NCBI GenBank assembly: GCA_033297075.1
Contig: MU858159.1
Span: 58,676 to 122,675 of the forward strand
Source of the DNA: Rhypophila decipiens
Taxonomy: Eukaryota; Ascomycota; Sordariomycetes; Sordariales; Naviculisporaceae
Length of the DNA stretch: 64,000 bases
Direction: 5' to 3'
Part shown: one piece after another, positions 46,501 through 59,396 of the stretch
Layout: every line of letters starts with the position of its first letter
Position numbering within the stretch: the stretch's first letter is position 1
Notes under the pieces: generated by a model
Database searches by the model: none
Told to the model about the DNA's origin: nothing
The model's input: the letters and a program-made list of their open reading frames with translations, nothing else
Translations under genes and position numbers: made by a program

Positions 46501-46696
46501 CGACGGGCGGGATCTTTGGCGTAGTCCTTGCGAGAATTCCCCGACGACAGGGGCGTGTGAGCTATGAGGCGCGACCACTGGAGGTTGATACAGCCAAGCC
46601 GAGGTCAGTAACGATACACAACAATGTGCGGATAGAGGCGCAAGGCGCAACGCTCGTCTGTGTGGCTGGGCAACGGGGAATACTAACAAAGTCCAT
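43511..46696 (-). CDS. fhipA: FHIP family protein, FTS-Hook-FHIP (FHF) endosome adaptor subunit
   Basis: Four coding exons, complement(46688..46696), complement(46464..46577), complement(45453..46390) and complement(43511..45398), encode 982 residues. Introns start GTTAGT, GTGAGC and GTAAGT. The first coding exon is only 9 nt (Met-Asp-Phe) and joins WSRLIAHTPLSS to give the MDFWSRLI start typical of the family. Residues about 60-640 are alpha-helical and match the RAI16-like/FHIP domain, for example KQLYIPVAKIATSSFSEWI, FARTGLLYIIEAASSS and HLEGWFLRHPNSYVFEDDDE. The region after about 700 is Ser/Pro-rich and probably disordered, ending with a short helical stretch. In Aspergillus nidulans, FhipA with HookA and FtsA links dynein to early endosomes for hyphal transport. 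It is divergent from the lipase gene. The family is firm; the A. nidulans gene name is assigned by analogy. Confidence 0.87.
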
Positions 46697-48448
46697 TTCG
46701 TCTCTGGATGCATCTCGAGCATCGACCGGTGCAAGTTACAAAGCTCTCGTCGTCGTTGAGGGATTCCTGCACGATCGCATGAACTGTCCTTGTTCCAGAT
46801 GTCGCGAAATTGTTTAGCCGTTCGCAGCTTTCCCAAGCAGCTGCCAAGGTAACTACTTGCAGTGCTCTTTGACCGGGGATACCCGCCTCAAGCCCCCCAT
46901 CGCTGAGCACGGACGCTTTCAGGGATCTCGGCAGCCCACCCTCGGCGAACAAAGGACTGTGTCAACCCGCGCCAAGTGCAAGCCCCGCAGCAGGGTTCTG
47001 GACCTGGCTTCAAGTTGCTTGGGTTGAAAATCGGGTCGCCAGTCACCACAATCATTCTTCACTTGACCTTGACATCACTTTACAACTTCTCCCTCTTCAA
47101 CTCATCGACCGTCGCCCTCTGCCAGCACGCATGCTTCATCAAGTTCGTCATCCCATCGACATTGCATCGAAATCGAGATTTTTGCCAGCTAATCACGGTC
47201 TTCTTTGTTTTCTTCCCGCGTTAACCCTTTCACTCCCCCAGATTCGGGCTTTGGACCCTGACGCATCATTTCCGCATCCGGGTTGGCCTTGATCTCTAAT
47301 GCCACGAGGACCACCCACCAAGAGCTCATATTGAGAAGGAATCTTTCTGCAACCCTCCCGTGGGACAAACTCCGATAGTGCGCGATGGGTGTCCTATGGT
47401 CAATGGTTAGTGCCTGACCGTTGTATAGGGCACCGTTTTTACTCCCCCAAGAAGCTCAACTCTCGAGTCAACGACTGCCAAATGTCACAACCTGCAGGTG
47501 GTGAGGCTTGCTAGGCCCCCTGCGAAATGTCGAAACGGTGAGTGGAGGATGCTTTAGAGCAAGATATCTCCTATTTGACGCCGAATGATGAACTCATGCA
47601 CCGTGGGGCTGTTTTAATTCACGAATGGAAGCAGACCCCACGGGGGAGATGGTCCTCGACGCTCTCTTTCCCCAGGCCGTGGCCGGAAGTTGAGATTCTG
47701 AGTGCCGTCACTGGTGGCTACTGCACACATGCATATGCAGAACCGAGACAACTGTCCTGAGAGGTTCAAAAGTGGCTCGATCCCCACGTCAGTAAAAACT
47801 CATTGGAAACGAAACACCATCAAGTTCGTGAAACCCCGCTCACTTTCACTCACGCTCCCTGAACGGCGGCTATCCAGAGTGAGTGCTGCTTTGAGAGTTT
47901 GTATCCCACATGCAACAAGTCTGTGCGCTCCCACATGTCTTCGGCTAGTGGCTGTTCCACACTCTCTGGGTCACCAGTCAACGTTGGCAAAGCCGCCACG
48001 GCGATCTGCAATTGGAGGCTGAGCTTTTTGTCGACAACGAATCAGATGCCAGAGAAGCACTTTGCTAGGATGCCAGGGCCAAAAGGTGCAGAAAACGGCA
48101 AGGCACTCCCGCTGCGACCCTCGGCCGCCATGGACTGAGTAACCATCCACGACCACATATCGACCACTCCAAGTGGGCACAAGACCACCTCCTTTCCCGG
48201 ACCCGGGTGCCCACATGCCTGGGCCTCTACCCTTATATCCAGCTTCACAGCATCCAGTCCTGTCCCGAGAAAGACTTTCTCGGTTTTGCTCTTTGCTAGA
48301 CCCCATAGACAAGCAGTGGTTCCTTTCTCGGCGTTCCTGTATCTCGTCTTGCAGTCGTCTCTTAGTGGAGCTGCTTCTGTTACCTTCCCTCTGCTTAGCC
48401 ACTTCATACCTCTTTGATGTCTACTTGTCAGCTTAAACCACCTTGATC
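46697..48448. promoter_or_regulatory. divergent intergenic region of FHIP and lipase genes
   Basis: 1.75 kb between the FHIP (-) and lipase (+) start codons; both promoters must lie here. Open frames are short and without pattern. I could not identify a specific site. Confidence 0.45.
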
Positions 48449-50504
48449 ATGGGTTTTTTTGGTCGATCAAAGAAGGCGAAGAAGGAATCGCCGCCGGCGT
48501 CGCCCTCGGTGAAGGAGACCGAGTGGACTGCACCCCAGTTTCAAGAGTACCAAGCTCCTCAGTTAGGCCCAGCCCCCAAAGTCTCCCAATCATGGTATCC
48601 TGATGAACCATATCAGCCAACACCTAACGACCCTCCACGCCTGCTGCGGTCGCCCCCTGGGTGGAATGAAGTACTGCAGAACCCGCACTCCCTCTATCAG
48701 CAGGGAGCGTATCCTTCCATTGTTGTGACCCAAAACCACTACTATCTGTCACCACCTCCAGCACCTCCGCCGCCACCGCCCCGCAATTCACAGCGGCCGA
48801 GCACGAGTGCCGGTCTTCCCAGCAAGTTGAGTCTTGGTTCAATGTTGGACTTGGCTGGGAGCCTTCGTTCAGGAGCGGGAGTGAGCCGTGCTGGCGAGGA
48901 TATCTTGCCGCCTTTGAACAGCTACAAGAGCCAGTTCCTCAACCAAGGCGCTGCTCTGTGCGACCAAATATCAGACCGCTTCAATGATGTCATGACAATG
49001 ATCGATGGCGATCGTTATACGGGGGATGAAAGGGAACTATATTCGTGGCAGCCTAACCAGTCATCCTTACGCTCAAAGTCGTCGTACAATTTGAATGCTG
49101 AAAAGGGGGCACAACGAACAAGCAGAAGGGACCATCGGAGGGATCAGCCAAAGGGTCAGACAACGGCAGTGGCTGGAGCTGTCATGTCTGGGAGCTACTT
49201 TTCCAAAGTGGAATTCTATGCAAACTCGAGGCTGCCTATGGACCTGCCTCCGTTGAAGTTGTATGTTGCAGTCTTGGCATTCTCCGTCACTGGGGTCGAC
49301 TGACAAGCTTGTAGATATATCCCGACCTACCCACTTCTGTGCCTAGCAGCGCAATATTCCGAGCGCGTCTACGAGAGGCCCAATGGTGACGAACGAGACA
49401 CGCATGTCGATGCTGATTGGCGTACTGGAACCAAGGCAATGGCCATAAAGTCTGTCCCCATGGATTACATGAACACGATCGTCTTTGCTATTCGCGGAAC
49501 TGCGACATTCATGGACTGGGCCGTCAACCTGAATACGGAGCCAATCTCACCTCACGGCTTCCTGGTAAGTTTCACTCCTGTTATTCCCATGTTACCTGGC
49601 GAGCGATATGACTGACGCGCTTCTCTAGGACGACCCGGGCAATCTTTGCCATAGCGGATTCCTAACTGTTGCCCGAAAAATGATAACGCCCGTTGCTCGT
49701 CGTTTACGGCAACTACTCGAGGAGGATCCGAATCGAGCATCGTATTCACTTCTCATTACAGGTCATAGTGCCGGCGGCGCGGTAGCAGCCCTTCTCTACA
49801 GCCATATGCTGGCGACTACGAAGGCCGCCATGAGCGAGCTGAATACACTCACCGGCTGCTTCAAGCGTATTCATTGCATCACCTTCGGGACACCACCCGT
49901 CAGCCTAATCCCGCTGCAGAAGCCAGCCGGGTACGAATCCCACCCGCAGCTCAAGAAGAGTTTATTTTTGAGTTTCGTTAATGAGGGAGATCCCGTCCCA
50001 AGGGCGGACAGAGCATACGTGCGCAGTCTGATGGAGCTGTTTGCGGCGCCCGCTCCCACTACCACTGGAAGCAGCAAGAGTGAGTCGGTGCCCAGTCTAT
50101 CGCACTCGAATAGCACAGGTAACGACAGTGGCAAGAGGAGACGAGACAAACCGTCCAAGTCATCACTGCTGTCTACCAAGTCGAGTAAAACCTTCTCGAG
50201 CAAATCGACGGGAAGCGGCGGATCCTCAAAGTCGTCAAAGAGCGGTCCAGTATGGAGAATCCCTCCAAGCACACTGAGCTGCGCTGGTCGGCTCGTCGTG
50301 TTGCGGTCGGGAGATCCCAAGTCGAGGATGAAGGGCAAGAGGACGATAGAAGAGAGGTTGAACGAGGGTGTTGTCGCGCAGGTCACGACCGATGACCAGC
50401 TCCGGGAGGTGGTCTGGGGGGATCCAGTTGCACATGTCATGAAGTTCTATGCTGGCAGGATCGAGACCTTGGCGGTTGGTGCTGTTACGGCCAAGGGCTA
50501 TTGA
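48449..50504 (+). CDS. class 3 lipase-domain protein
   Basis: Exons 48449..49260, 49315..49564 and 49629..50504 give 645 residues; the introns (54 and 64 nt) have GTATGT and GTAAGT donors and TAG acceptors. The start MGFFGRSKKAKKES is basic with no signal peptide, so the enzyme is probably intracellular. Residues 1-150 are Pro/Ser-rich (YLSPPPAPPPPPP). The alpha/beta-hydrolase fold spans about 270-490 and 580-640: YPLLCLAAQYSERVYE, FAIRGTATFMDW (oxyanion region), the nucleophile elbow ITGHSAGGAVAAL with Ser401, VNEGDPVPRAD with Asp475, and the probable catalytic His623 in AHVMKFYAGRIE. A Ser/Lys-rich insertion (about 500-570) separates the Asp and His. All three triad residues are present. 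The substrate is unknown; intracellular members include diacylglycerol and phospholipid lipases. It is divergent from the FHIP gene. Confidence 0.9.
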
Positions 50505-50976
50505 GAAAAAATGGGCGTTTATTTCATGAGCTATGACTTTTTGATGACCGGACTTGGGACGATACCATCTGGGAGTTTGGTGTTGTTTGTGATTTTGAGT
50601 TTTACACCCCAGCAGGTAGCCAGGCAAGCGCGGCAACAAGTAAAATAGGAGCTAAGGGCACATGTAATGATGGAAGCTGAGCAATGAGCCTTGCTTCTTT
50701 GCTTACCAGGCCGAGATCCTGTGGTGTCTTAAGTAATAGCATAGTGAACAGTTGATTATGTCTCTATTTCGAACATGTGCTCATCAAGTTTCCCATCCGA
50801 TCTTTATTCGGAATCTCAGCCAGTGGTTGGGTCAGCGATCTGCATAAAGTGCTTTATGACTACAGTACGACCCCGCCATCACCCCGCCATGGTGTTTTCG
50901 GAACAAAACCACCCAAGCTTCAATTCTTTTCTACAACCACAAGAGTCAACACTACCGAGTCCTATATTGATCAAAA
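50505..50976. other. intergenic region
   Basis: About 470 bp between the lipase stop and the DUF89 start. No open frame with a pattern; probably lipase 3' UTR and the phosphatase promoter. Confidence 0.5.
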
Positions 50977-52817
50977 ATGGAGTACGAGACAAAGACACGT
51001 ATGGCACCCTTTCTAGACACAACTGGAAGTCCTGGACTAACAGTTTCGTTTCCCCCCAGCGGCGTACTCGACCGGCGACCCAACGTCATTTGGCTGGGTC
51101 ACGGCAAGACAACGATGGCCCGTCATTATCGTAAGCTTCACGATCCCGTTCGAGCCTACACTGTTCCGAGTGCCCTCATCCTGATTTGGCAGGCCATTGA
51201 CGGATTGAAACCCGACAGACTCAAGCTATCGACGACACCTACCGCTCTGTAGGCGATTGCGACAGCGCCGAGAAGCGGGAGGAGGGCAAAAAGCTCGTAA
51301 ATGACCTTGCGCGCTTAAAATACGAGGTCCAACACGACCGGGCTCTCACGTACGTCTTATGTTCCCGCTCATGGAACTTGGAGGAAATAGGAGGTTTAGC
51401 CGTTGGCTTGAAAGTCTTGACCTAACAGTTGGATCGAGATGATAGGCCGATCCCAGACGATGGTTACCCAGACGTGGCCATCTACAACAAGGAGTTGGAA
51501 GCGCTAGGAAACCCGACGTGGCTGAACGTACAATGGCTGTACTGCGAATGCTATCTGTTTCGGTAAGTTGAGTTACCTTCAACCTATGTCTACTTTGTGG
51601 GTAGCTGGAGCATTGTTTGCTGCTTGTGGAGATGGACGTATATGCTGATATTTGGGGAAATAGGCGCATCAGTGCATTGTTCAGCATGTCCCAGCATTGG
51701 AAGAACTACGACGTCTTCGCACGTCTCAAGATCAAGACCTTTCGCTCCTCACGCCCTGCCGTCCTCGAGCTGGCACACCGATACAAGGACCTCGTTACGC
51801 AGATGAGGAACAACAAGGGCAAGCCTGTCGACGAGGAGGCAGAAAAGATACTGTTCATGGAGATGTGCGAGATCTGCCTTTGGGGTAACGCAACGGACCT
51901 CTCCTTGCTCACAAGTCTGACCTACGACGATATCCAGAAACTGCAAGGGTCGGAGGCGCGCAAAGCCGCCGAGAAGAACATCCTGGTCAATGACCTGACC
52001 GTCGCGTTTGAGTTGCTACTCAAAGCGAAGAAGGACGGCAAGAAATACCGCCAGGTAGATATCGTGCTGGACAACGCCGGGTTTGAGCTCTACGTAGATC
52101 TGATCCTTGCCGGCTATCTTCTGTCAGCAGGTCTGGCAACGAACGTGGTCCTCCATCCCAAGTCGATTCCTTGGTTCGTCTCCGACGTACTACCCAGCGA
52201 CTTCGCCTCCTTACTGAATGCGCTGGCCAATCCAAGACACTTTTATGAGACACCGACCGACGAGGACCATCTGCAAAACAAGACACCCACGCCTTTGTCC
52301 CAAGATGAGGCCGACAGTCTGTCCTTCCTGTTCGAGGAGTGGAGTGGCTTCCATGCTGAGGGCCAGTTGACGCTGCGTCCGAACAGGTTTTGGACGCATC
52401 CGGGCAGTTTCTGGAGGTTGCCTCACGAGGCCAAGAACCTGTTCGAGGACCTCAAGGAGAGTGAGCTGGTCATTTTCAAGGGTGACTTGAACTACAGGAA
52501 ATTGACGGGAGATGTGAGTTTCAGAAAAACAACTTTCGGCCACGATCCATCCGACGTGTTCAAGAAGCTAACCAATACGTGCGTAGGCCAATTGGGACCC
52601 TACCACACCGTTTACCGCGGCCATCGGACCGTTGGGTCCAGGATCAGGCGTGAACGTTATGGCGCTGCGGACCTGCAAGGCCGACGTGGTGGTGGGACTG
52701 AAGCCCGGCGTAGACGAGGAGCTGAAGGCCATGGAGGGTGGTGGCGGCGATTCTGGGGCCAGAAAATGGGCTTGGAACGGCAAATGGGCCGTTTGCTCGG
52801 TCTCCGAAGGTGCTTAA
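50977..52817 (+). CDS. DUF89/ARMT1-family metal-dependent phosphatase
   Basis: Six exons, 50977..50998, 51060..51130, 51219..51349, 51446..51562, 51664..52513 and 52587..52817, join in frame to 473 residues, close to the roughly 470 residues of yeast YMR027W. The first exon is 22 nt. The protein runs MEYETKTPAYSTGDPTSFGW, RQRWPVII, LARLKYEVQHDRALTPIPDD and NVQWLYCECYLFRRI, then the core signatures WGNATDLSLL, VDIVLDNAGFELYVDL and FKGDLNYRKLTGD, whose Asp and Asn residues bind the metal, and near the end LRTCKADVVVG. Members hydrolyse phosphorylated sugars or other metabolites as damage-control enzymes; a protein-glutamate methyltransferase activity proposed for the human member is disputed. 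The many short 5' exons are unusual beside the neighbouring genes, but each junction restores conserved residues. Identification is firm. Confidence 0.92.
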
Positions 52818-55800
52818 GTGATGTTAGAGTAAACATGAGGCGTTCAATTTCTACGTCATAGTAGCGTGGCTTTTGGTCGCTTAGATGGGCCCTCGAGCGG
52901 GTTCCTGCACTAATTAGAAGACTTGTGCCTGGCATATATTTTGTGTGGTTCGATGAGGCGTCGTTAGTCTACCGGTTGTCCGCCCCTTTGAGGCACAAGT
53001 ACGCTAATATTACTATAACTAGACCTTTGTGCAACAGGAACCTTGCAGGGTTTTTGGTAGCGTCGTCGTCGTCCTCGTGGCCCTGCAAGCCTCTCCACGC
53101 CTGTCCGCCGGGACGAAGGTATGTCATTTTGCTGGGACTAGCTTGGTCTGGTGTTGCGGATCTTTCCGGAGGCTTTCTTTATGATTTTTTCTGTAGCTGG
53201 TCTGCCCGGTGCCTCCACCAGGAAGACATTCCCAGTTGGGAAAGGTTGAGCAGGACGGAGATGAGCTTGATTGATGCCGATTCCGTGGTCTACAGAGTGC
53301 CTGTTTCTTTTCACTTATGGCTGTGTTGGTCTATTACCAAGGCTGACGTGAGCTAGTTGAGCTTAATGTTGCTTCCTTCTAGATATCTACTTTGTAGTGT
53401 GCTTACCTTGCTATCTTAAAGTTATGTCCTGAAGCTACAGGAGAGATGCCTCTACTACTGCTGATTGGATTGAGCTATGAACTTCTGATTTTCATTTCCG
53501 GCTTCGAAATCAAAACTTGAAATACCAATCATCAAAATCTATACTATCGTTGTTGGGTACGGTCTGATCGGTAAGTCTTTACCAAGAAAAGCTCTTCACT
53601 CTAGACATGTGCTTGGTACATACAATAGGCAGGCAGGCAGGTATAATCCCCATGAATGGAAGGTGAAACCGGATGATATGTCGAGTGCGGAACCGTCCGG
53701 TACGTGGTCGATCATGGGGGCTCGCCCGTTCCGACTTGCCTGCTTGAACACCTCCTGCCAATGGAGGCTTAGATGGTTATCAGATCAAACCAAGAAATTC
53801 AAGATTTTATGCTTGACACATTTGCAGGCCGAGGCTGCCTGCCAGGTTAGACTTTATCAGATCGGGATGACTTGACGGGGGTCCTCTAGCCAAGATTATG
53901 CTTGAGGTGCTCTGTGTTCATGCCTCAGCATACCTAGGTACTTGGGGGACGTAAGGCTTATCAGATTTACCAAGACATGACATGATTTATGCTTATTTTC
54001 CTTTCCGTGCCTGGGGCTCTAACTTATCTGTTCTGTCTCGGTATCCGAGGCGGGTGACTGACTATACGGAAGAAGTTGCTCAGTGGTGGGTGGTGACTGA
54101 GTCCATGTTGAAGTCATATATTCTGTGAATTCCATGATATGAATTGAAATATGAATAAAGCACCTAAACCCGGTCAAGGCTTAAGTTGCTATGGTTGACA
54201 AATATGGCTAGCAAGTGGGGGGCTCGATCTATGTGGCATAGAGCTTCTGATGGATCATGGATGCCATGTGGCTTGCCTCATTTCTAATCCCAGGTAGGCG
54301 TGAATTTCCCGGAACGCACGTGTGTTTGTAACTTGTAGACGGCACTTTTCAAAGTTCCGGCAGCACGAGGCGTGTGTTCCACCATCATTTGGTGGCTTGT
54401 TTACATATGGCTGCCACGCTGAAGCCATGATTTTCCTATCTTGGCCAGTTGGGCTCTGATATCAAATCCCTTGTGAAAAAACAGGGAAGTTAAGCTCGTG
54501 ATAATTGGCGAGTTTCCGGGCAGAAGTGTTTCGGTCCTCGGTTTCGATTTTCAGGAGAGACATGTTGGATAACACTAGTGATTTGAATAGGGTTATGACG
54601 GCCGAGGATTTTAGTATCTTGAAGGGCCGTTTTCTGAATTTCGATTCGGCTCTGGGCACCACATCGCGAAGCTATGCTGTGCCAGGACAGGTGAGAGTGG
54701 ATGATTCCTGGCTCTTGTTTGGCGAAGATATTGCCACAACACTTTGTGTCGGCAAGATCGCCTCCAAACGGTTTCCCATTCTGCAGGTGTGGTTTCCTCA
54801 GCCACATTCTTGCCATTCTTTGAAAACATTTCCTTTTATGCGGTTAAATGGAATTTCAGATGTTTGATGAAGTCATTGTGTGTGTTGCAATTGTATCAAC
54901 AACGTTTATAGCCCTTACTTGAACCGTTCTTCTCGTCGTCACCATCTCGATCATCTCTATCGCGAACCTTTTACCCACTTTTACCCACTTTTACCCACTT
55001 TGAGGCGTTGTGTGACTTGTCCTCTTTTCCTCTTCTCCGCTTAGAAAGAGAAAATGAAACAAGTCATCCCGGGGCATGAAGTCTGAGAGCTGGGTATAGT
55101 TCTCCTCGCTGCGCCACCTTACTGGGGGTTAACGTGAGTAAGGAATCCCCACCGAGGTGTTTCAGATGGCTCTTGATAAGATACGCTGGCGAGAGCAGGG
55201 CGCTTCGGTGTGCAGTGTCGTGGTTCAGTACGACATGTATGAAGCCAATATTGAGCGATCACCAGTGCATGCATTGCACGCTTGCATATGCATGGACTTG
55301 TGGATGGGTGGATACTGGCAGAAGTGGCAGCAGTGGCAGGCGATCTGAAGTGCAGACGGGTATCGTGCCGTTCGGTTCTTGTGCCTCTCCACTAGGAGCA
55401 AACCAGCTTAGTGTGGGGGATCGGAGCAAATCAATGAGGCCGAATGGTAGCTCGTTCTTCTCGAATGTCAACTGCATTGATGGATGATGTGAAGTTTGAA
55501 GCTTGGCTCGCTCTTAGACCTTCCATCTGAGGCGAGCAGGCAAGAATAGGAGAAGATAAGCGAGGCAGATCACAAGTCAAAGCCCCGGCCAAATAAAGTG
55601 TAACCTTGACAGAGCATGGGCGGGCAATACACCCCAGCATCAAGCCATCAGAGCTCAGATGGGAGTTCATCCGGCCGTCGGAAAGGGAGGAGAGAAAACG
55701 ACGAGAGCGGTGCTTACAATGCCTTGATTGTTACCAGTCCGCGTTTGCAAGAATAGAAAGCATACACGTTCCTCTTGATATCTGTAATTCCGAAGGAAAA

Positions 55801-58800
55801 GTTCCCAATCACCCGTGGCACCTCGGAACATAATCCAGTTAGGCCCGGATTGCAAGACATGGCTGAAATATATAATGTCGTGCAAAGACGTGGGTGGCCT
55901 GGAAGGTGGAAATGGGGGTCAGAGATGATGATAGACAAGTAGCTTTTCTCCAGTCGGCTTGTACGTCCACCCAAAGCCGTGTTTTGAGCAACAAGAACCC
56001 AGACAACTGGGACTCATTTTCCGGTTCAACGGACAGTACGTGAGCAGAACGCACACACACGACACTCTTTGGTAAGAGGTCGGTCCCATAGAACTGTCAA
56101 ACCCACGTTTCCCCTGCTATTAAATCTCCTAAACTTGCCGTTTCGTGGTTCCGCTGGCACGGACTGCGCATTGGAGAGAACAGCATTCGGTAATTGCAAG
56201 TCGACCCAAAATTCTATACCCCGGTCAAGTCGGTCGTCATAATGGTGCGATTTTGGACGCCGCATTTCAAAGGAGGGTGGTGAAGTGGTGACAGGGGCAA
56301 GCTAGTGGTGATGTGAGAGGTTCGAGCTCCAACCTACTCTTGTCGACCTCTTGGGTGCTTATAACCGGTCTCAGACTCACTCCCAGTCTTTGTTGACGCT
56401 CATTTGTGAGGTTTTGGCGCGGAGAGTACCTCGTGTTTCTTGCCAGCTTCCCCGCGTTGGAGATGCAGTGCAGATTGCGCAGCGGTGAAGCTCGAGGCGT
56501 TCGACCAAACACATGTCGATATCCGAGTCTTTCGCCAACCGTTTTGTCGTTGAAGTTCGTAATGTCTCGTGGGATGGGTATGCAGTAGGGTAGAACACCC
56601 TGCTCTTTGCTGCTGTGATTTGTTGAAGATGAATCAAGTATGAGACAGGGGGTTTTGGAGTGCAGTAGCCAGGCGAGCTTCAGGAGCTGTCGAGGCAGAA
56701 TTCTGGATACGAACCCAGTCAAGCCAGTTCATCGCGTGCCAGGCCGCATGTTTGACAGGCTCCATCGTAGTCGTCGCTTGGTGCGATTTTGGCGAGCGGC
56801 CTTGGGGTCGTCTGCTCTGTTACTCCTCCATCCCAACAGTTTGTCTTTTTGACAGCCAACTGTCGTGCAAGAAGAGTCGGGACTCGAGGGCGGGTCGAAG
56901 TCTGTGCAACCGTTCACAGATGTCGTTCCCAGCTCGGCTTTTTCATGCACACCCCGGTCAACCGGGCTTGACTTGCCCCTGCAAGACATTGGTGGTGCGC
57001 CTCAGCCTCCATGCACACTAAACAAGCCTAACGTGCAGAGGGGAAGTGGGGAGACCCCTGACGGTGATCCGTCCAATCGGTTGCAACCGCGCGCTGCCAA
57101 ACCTTGGGGTCAGAAAAAGACAATGTCAAGAGCGGGTACCGTATCGAGCAGCAATCCTGGGCAAGGTAAGGTACCTGAAAAAGTACCTCGGAATCCGTCT
57201 TTTGATGTGTTCAGTTCATGTCGCATCCTCCGACCTTGTCCGCTTCAAAGAGTCGACATGCGAAGAAAAATAAGGCGGGGGATATGAATGGGCGGGGGAG
57301 AGTTACAAAATCAATTGGAGAAAAGACCAATAAAGCTCCTGCATGACAACGGTTCACCGACAGGAACGAGCTGAGGAGCGGTAAATCCTGCAGTGTCACG
57401 CGAATATTGAACAAGCTTATGGACAAGCTTTGGATCTTAGCGGGCCATGGACGGATATTTCCTAATCGGAAATGGAGACAGGGAGCGTGCTGGAGCCAAG
57501 TCTTGGAAGGACCCCCGACCGAAAGCGAACGCCCGTTGTGAAGACTGCTGGGGTCTCCACTTTTAACCCTTTCAATTGCCGATACATCATCCTGCCCGGG
57601 CAAATCCTCGGGCTCCCAGAGATTTTCCTTCAAAGGCCCGCAGTTTGTGGTGGGACATGATCCCGAGGCTCGGGGCTTTTGAGGAAGGAACGGCCGTTCG
57701 TCTCTGGGACCGATTGCTAAGCTGACCGCTCAGTTGGAATTGCGCCAATGATGCCATCAGATCCAACGCCCGTGATTCATCACAGCCCGCAACGCACCTG
57801 CCGCACAATCACAATCGATGATACCTCTCTCTCATGGACTCCACATGATCTCTATAGGGCCGGCAGGCACTTGCTGATCAAACCGTGTCTTAAATCTTTC
57901 AAGACCAGGGCCTCGATGATTAGCAGCTTTCCAACTAGCTGCAAATCGACATTGGTTCGTCTTCCCCTCGCTCGTTCTCTTCCCCCTCCCCCTCCGCCCT
58001 CCATGGAATATTCGATATCGGCCGTGCACCGCTGTGGGTCAAACGGCGGCCAGTGATGACCTTGCACTCTGCTCCTTGAGCCTTCCATTGATGCTGCATC
58101 AACTCCGTTAGACTTGGTTGAGCTCCATCGATCGCCCTCACCCCGGTCCCCGAATCCATGTATCATGACGCTCTCTACGTCGCCGCTACATTACTACTAC
58201 ATCCTTTGTTGTCCTAGTTGCCGTCGCCATCGTCTTCACCCAAAGAGGCAGTGTCTTATGTCTCATCTCTGTGTGACGCTTGTCTCGCACGCGCCAAAAG
58301 GTCGGCAGCACTGGCCACGTTGTTGCCCATGCCATGCTTGTTCATTGAATTGGCTCCCTTCCTCCCCAATGCCGGTCCGGACTGTCACCAAAGGCGCCAC
58401 GTGCTTGGACCAGTCTCAAACCAGATATCCAGGCCCGACTGGGCGGGATAGAGCTGTTCAGTGGCGGTCAATTATTGGACTATTCCATCCTGATATCCTC
58501 CCAGATGAAGCGACTCGGGCCTCCCATTATCGGGGCTACCTTCCCTGAGGTTCTCACCACTTCACCCCGGCCTGCCCTTTCGGGCTTCCCACATGGACAC
58601 ACGACCCTGAGCTGGCTGCCTCGAGCACTCGTGAATCGGTATGGATCCAAGTCTACGCATCTAGTCAACTTCTGCCGCGGCAAGTGGGTGACATGCCCTT
58701 CACAGTTGCAAGGACACACACTACATGAGCCAAGGTACGTATATACGCTCCTCTGAGTTTACCCCATTCAATGTTTTCTCTATATAAGTATCTTCATGTT

Positions 58801-59396
58801 TCCCCTCGACCTGGTCCTAGGATCTTGACGAGCCATCCCCATCCTGATCCCCGTCTATGATCATCACTCTGTTTCTTACCATCAACATCACCTCCGTTCA
58901 TCGGGTATCCACATCCAGCTAGGCCTGGGTCAATCGCCGAGACTAGTCTGGACTACTGAAATTTGCCATCGACAACTGACGAACGAATCACCTGCCCGGC
59001 TCGCAGTACAGTACCTCAACCATCACTCCACTTGCCTCCACCTCCTCCGCTCTCATCCTCGCCCATATAACTTTGTTCCGCCCAAGCTCCTCTTGCTTCT
59101 ACTCTATGTAGGTCTCGTGTCTCTCTAAGTCGTCTTGGAGGATTCAAGTCTATCGTATTGATTTCTAACGTGTCAAAGCTCACTCGACAAACTCTCCAAG
59201 ACCAGATATCAGAGGGCAGTCGTCCACAACAGCACCACGCCGACAAGACGACACGAATCAACCGAAACTGAAAATCGACTGTCTCACCTAGAGTACAAGA
59301 GCTCTTCCCAGCTCAATCAACCTTCCGCGGGCCTACTCTGTGCCGGCCTGTCAATTACCGGACCCCAGACCAACGAACCCTTTAACCAGATCCAAG
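52818..59396. other. 6.6-kb region without a recognised gene
   Basis: No supported gene. An open frame at 54562-54867 (+, 101 codons from ATG) has a protein-like sequence (FSILKGRFLNFDSALGTTS, ASKRFPILQVWF) but no match I know, no neighbours and no intron, and could be a remnant. A 10-bp tandem triplet (about 54967-54997) is listed separately. TACCTAGGTA occurs near 53932. From about 57800 to 59396 the plus strand is C/T-rich, as expected for a promoter and long leader of the cysteine-rich gene that follows. Confidence 0.4.
54967..54999. repeat. 10-bp tandem repeat, three units
   Basis: TTTTACCCAC is repeated three times in a row, in non-coding DNA. Confidence 0.9.

Noticed and set aside
56265..56330. 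A-box-like TGGTGAAGTGG and B-box-like GGTTCGAGCTCC 40 bases apart
   Set aside because: The surrounding bases do not form T-arm or acceptor stems, so this is not a tRNA gene.
58114..58548. 144-codon plus-strand frame with several Cys upstream of the cysteine-rich pair
   Set aside because: Its cysteines do not follow the shared module spacing and it lies in the C/T-rich leader region.
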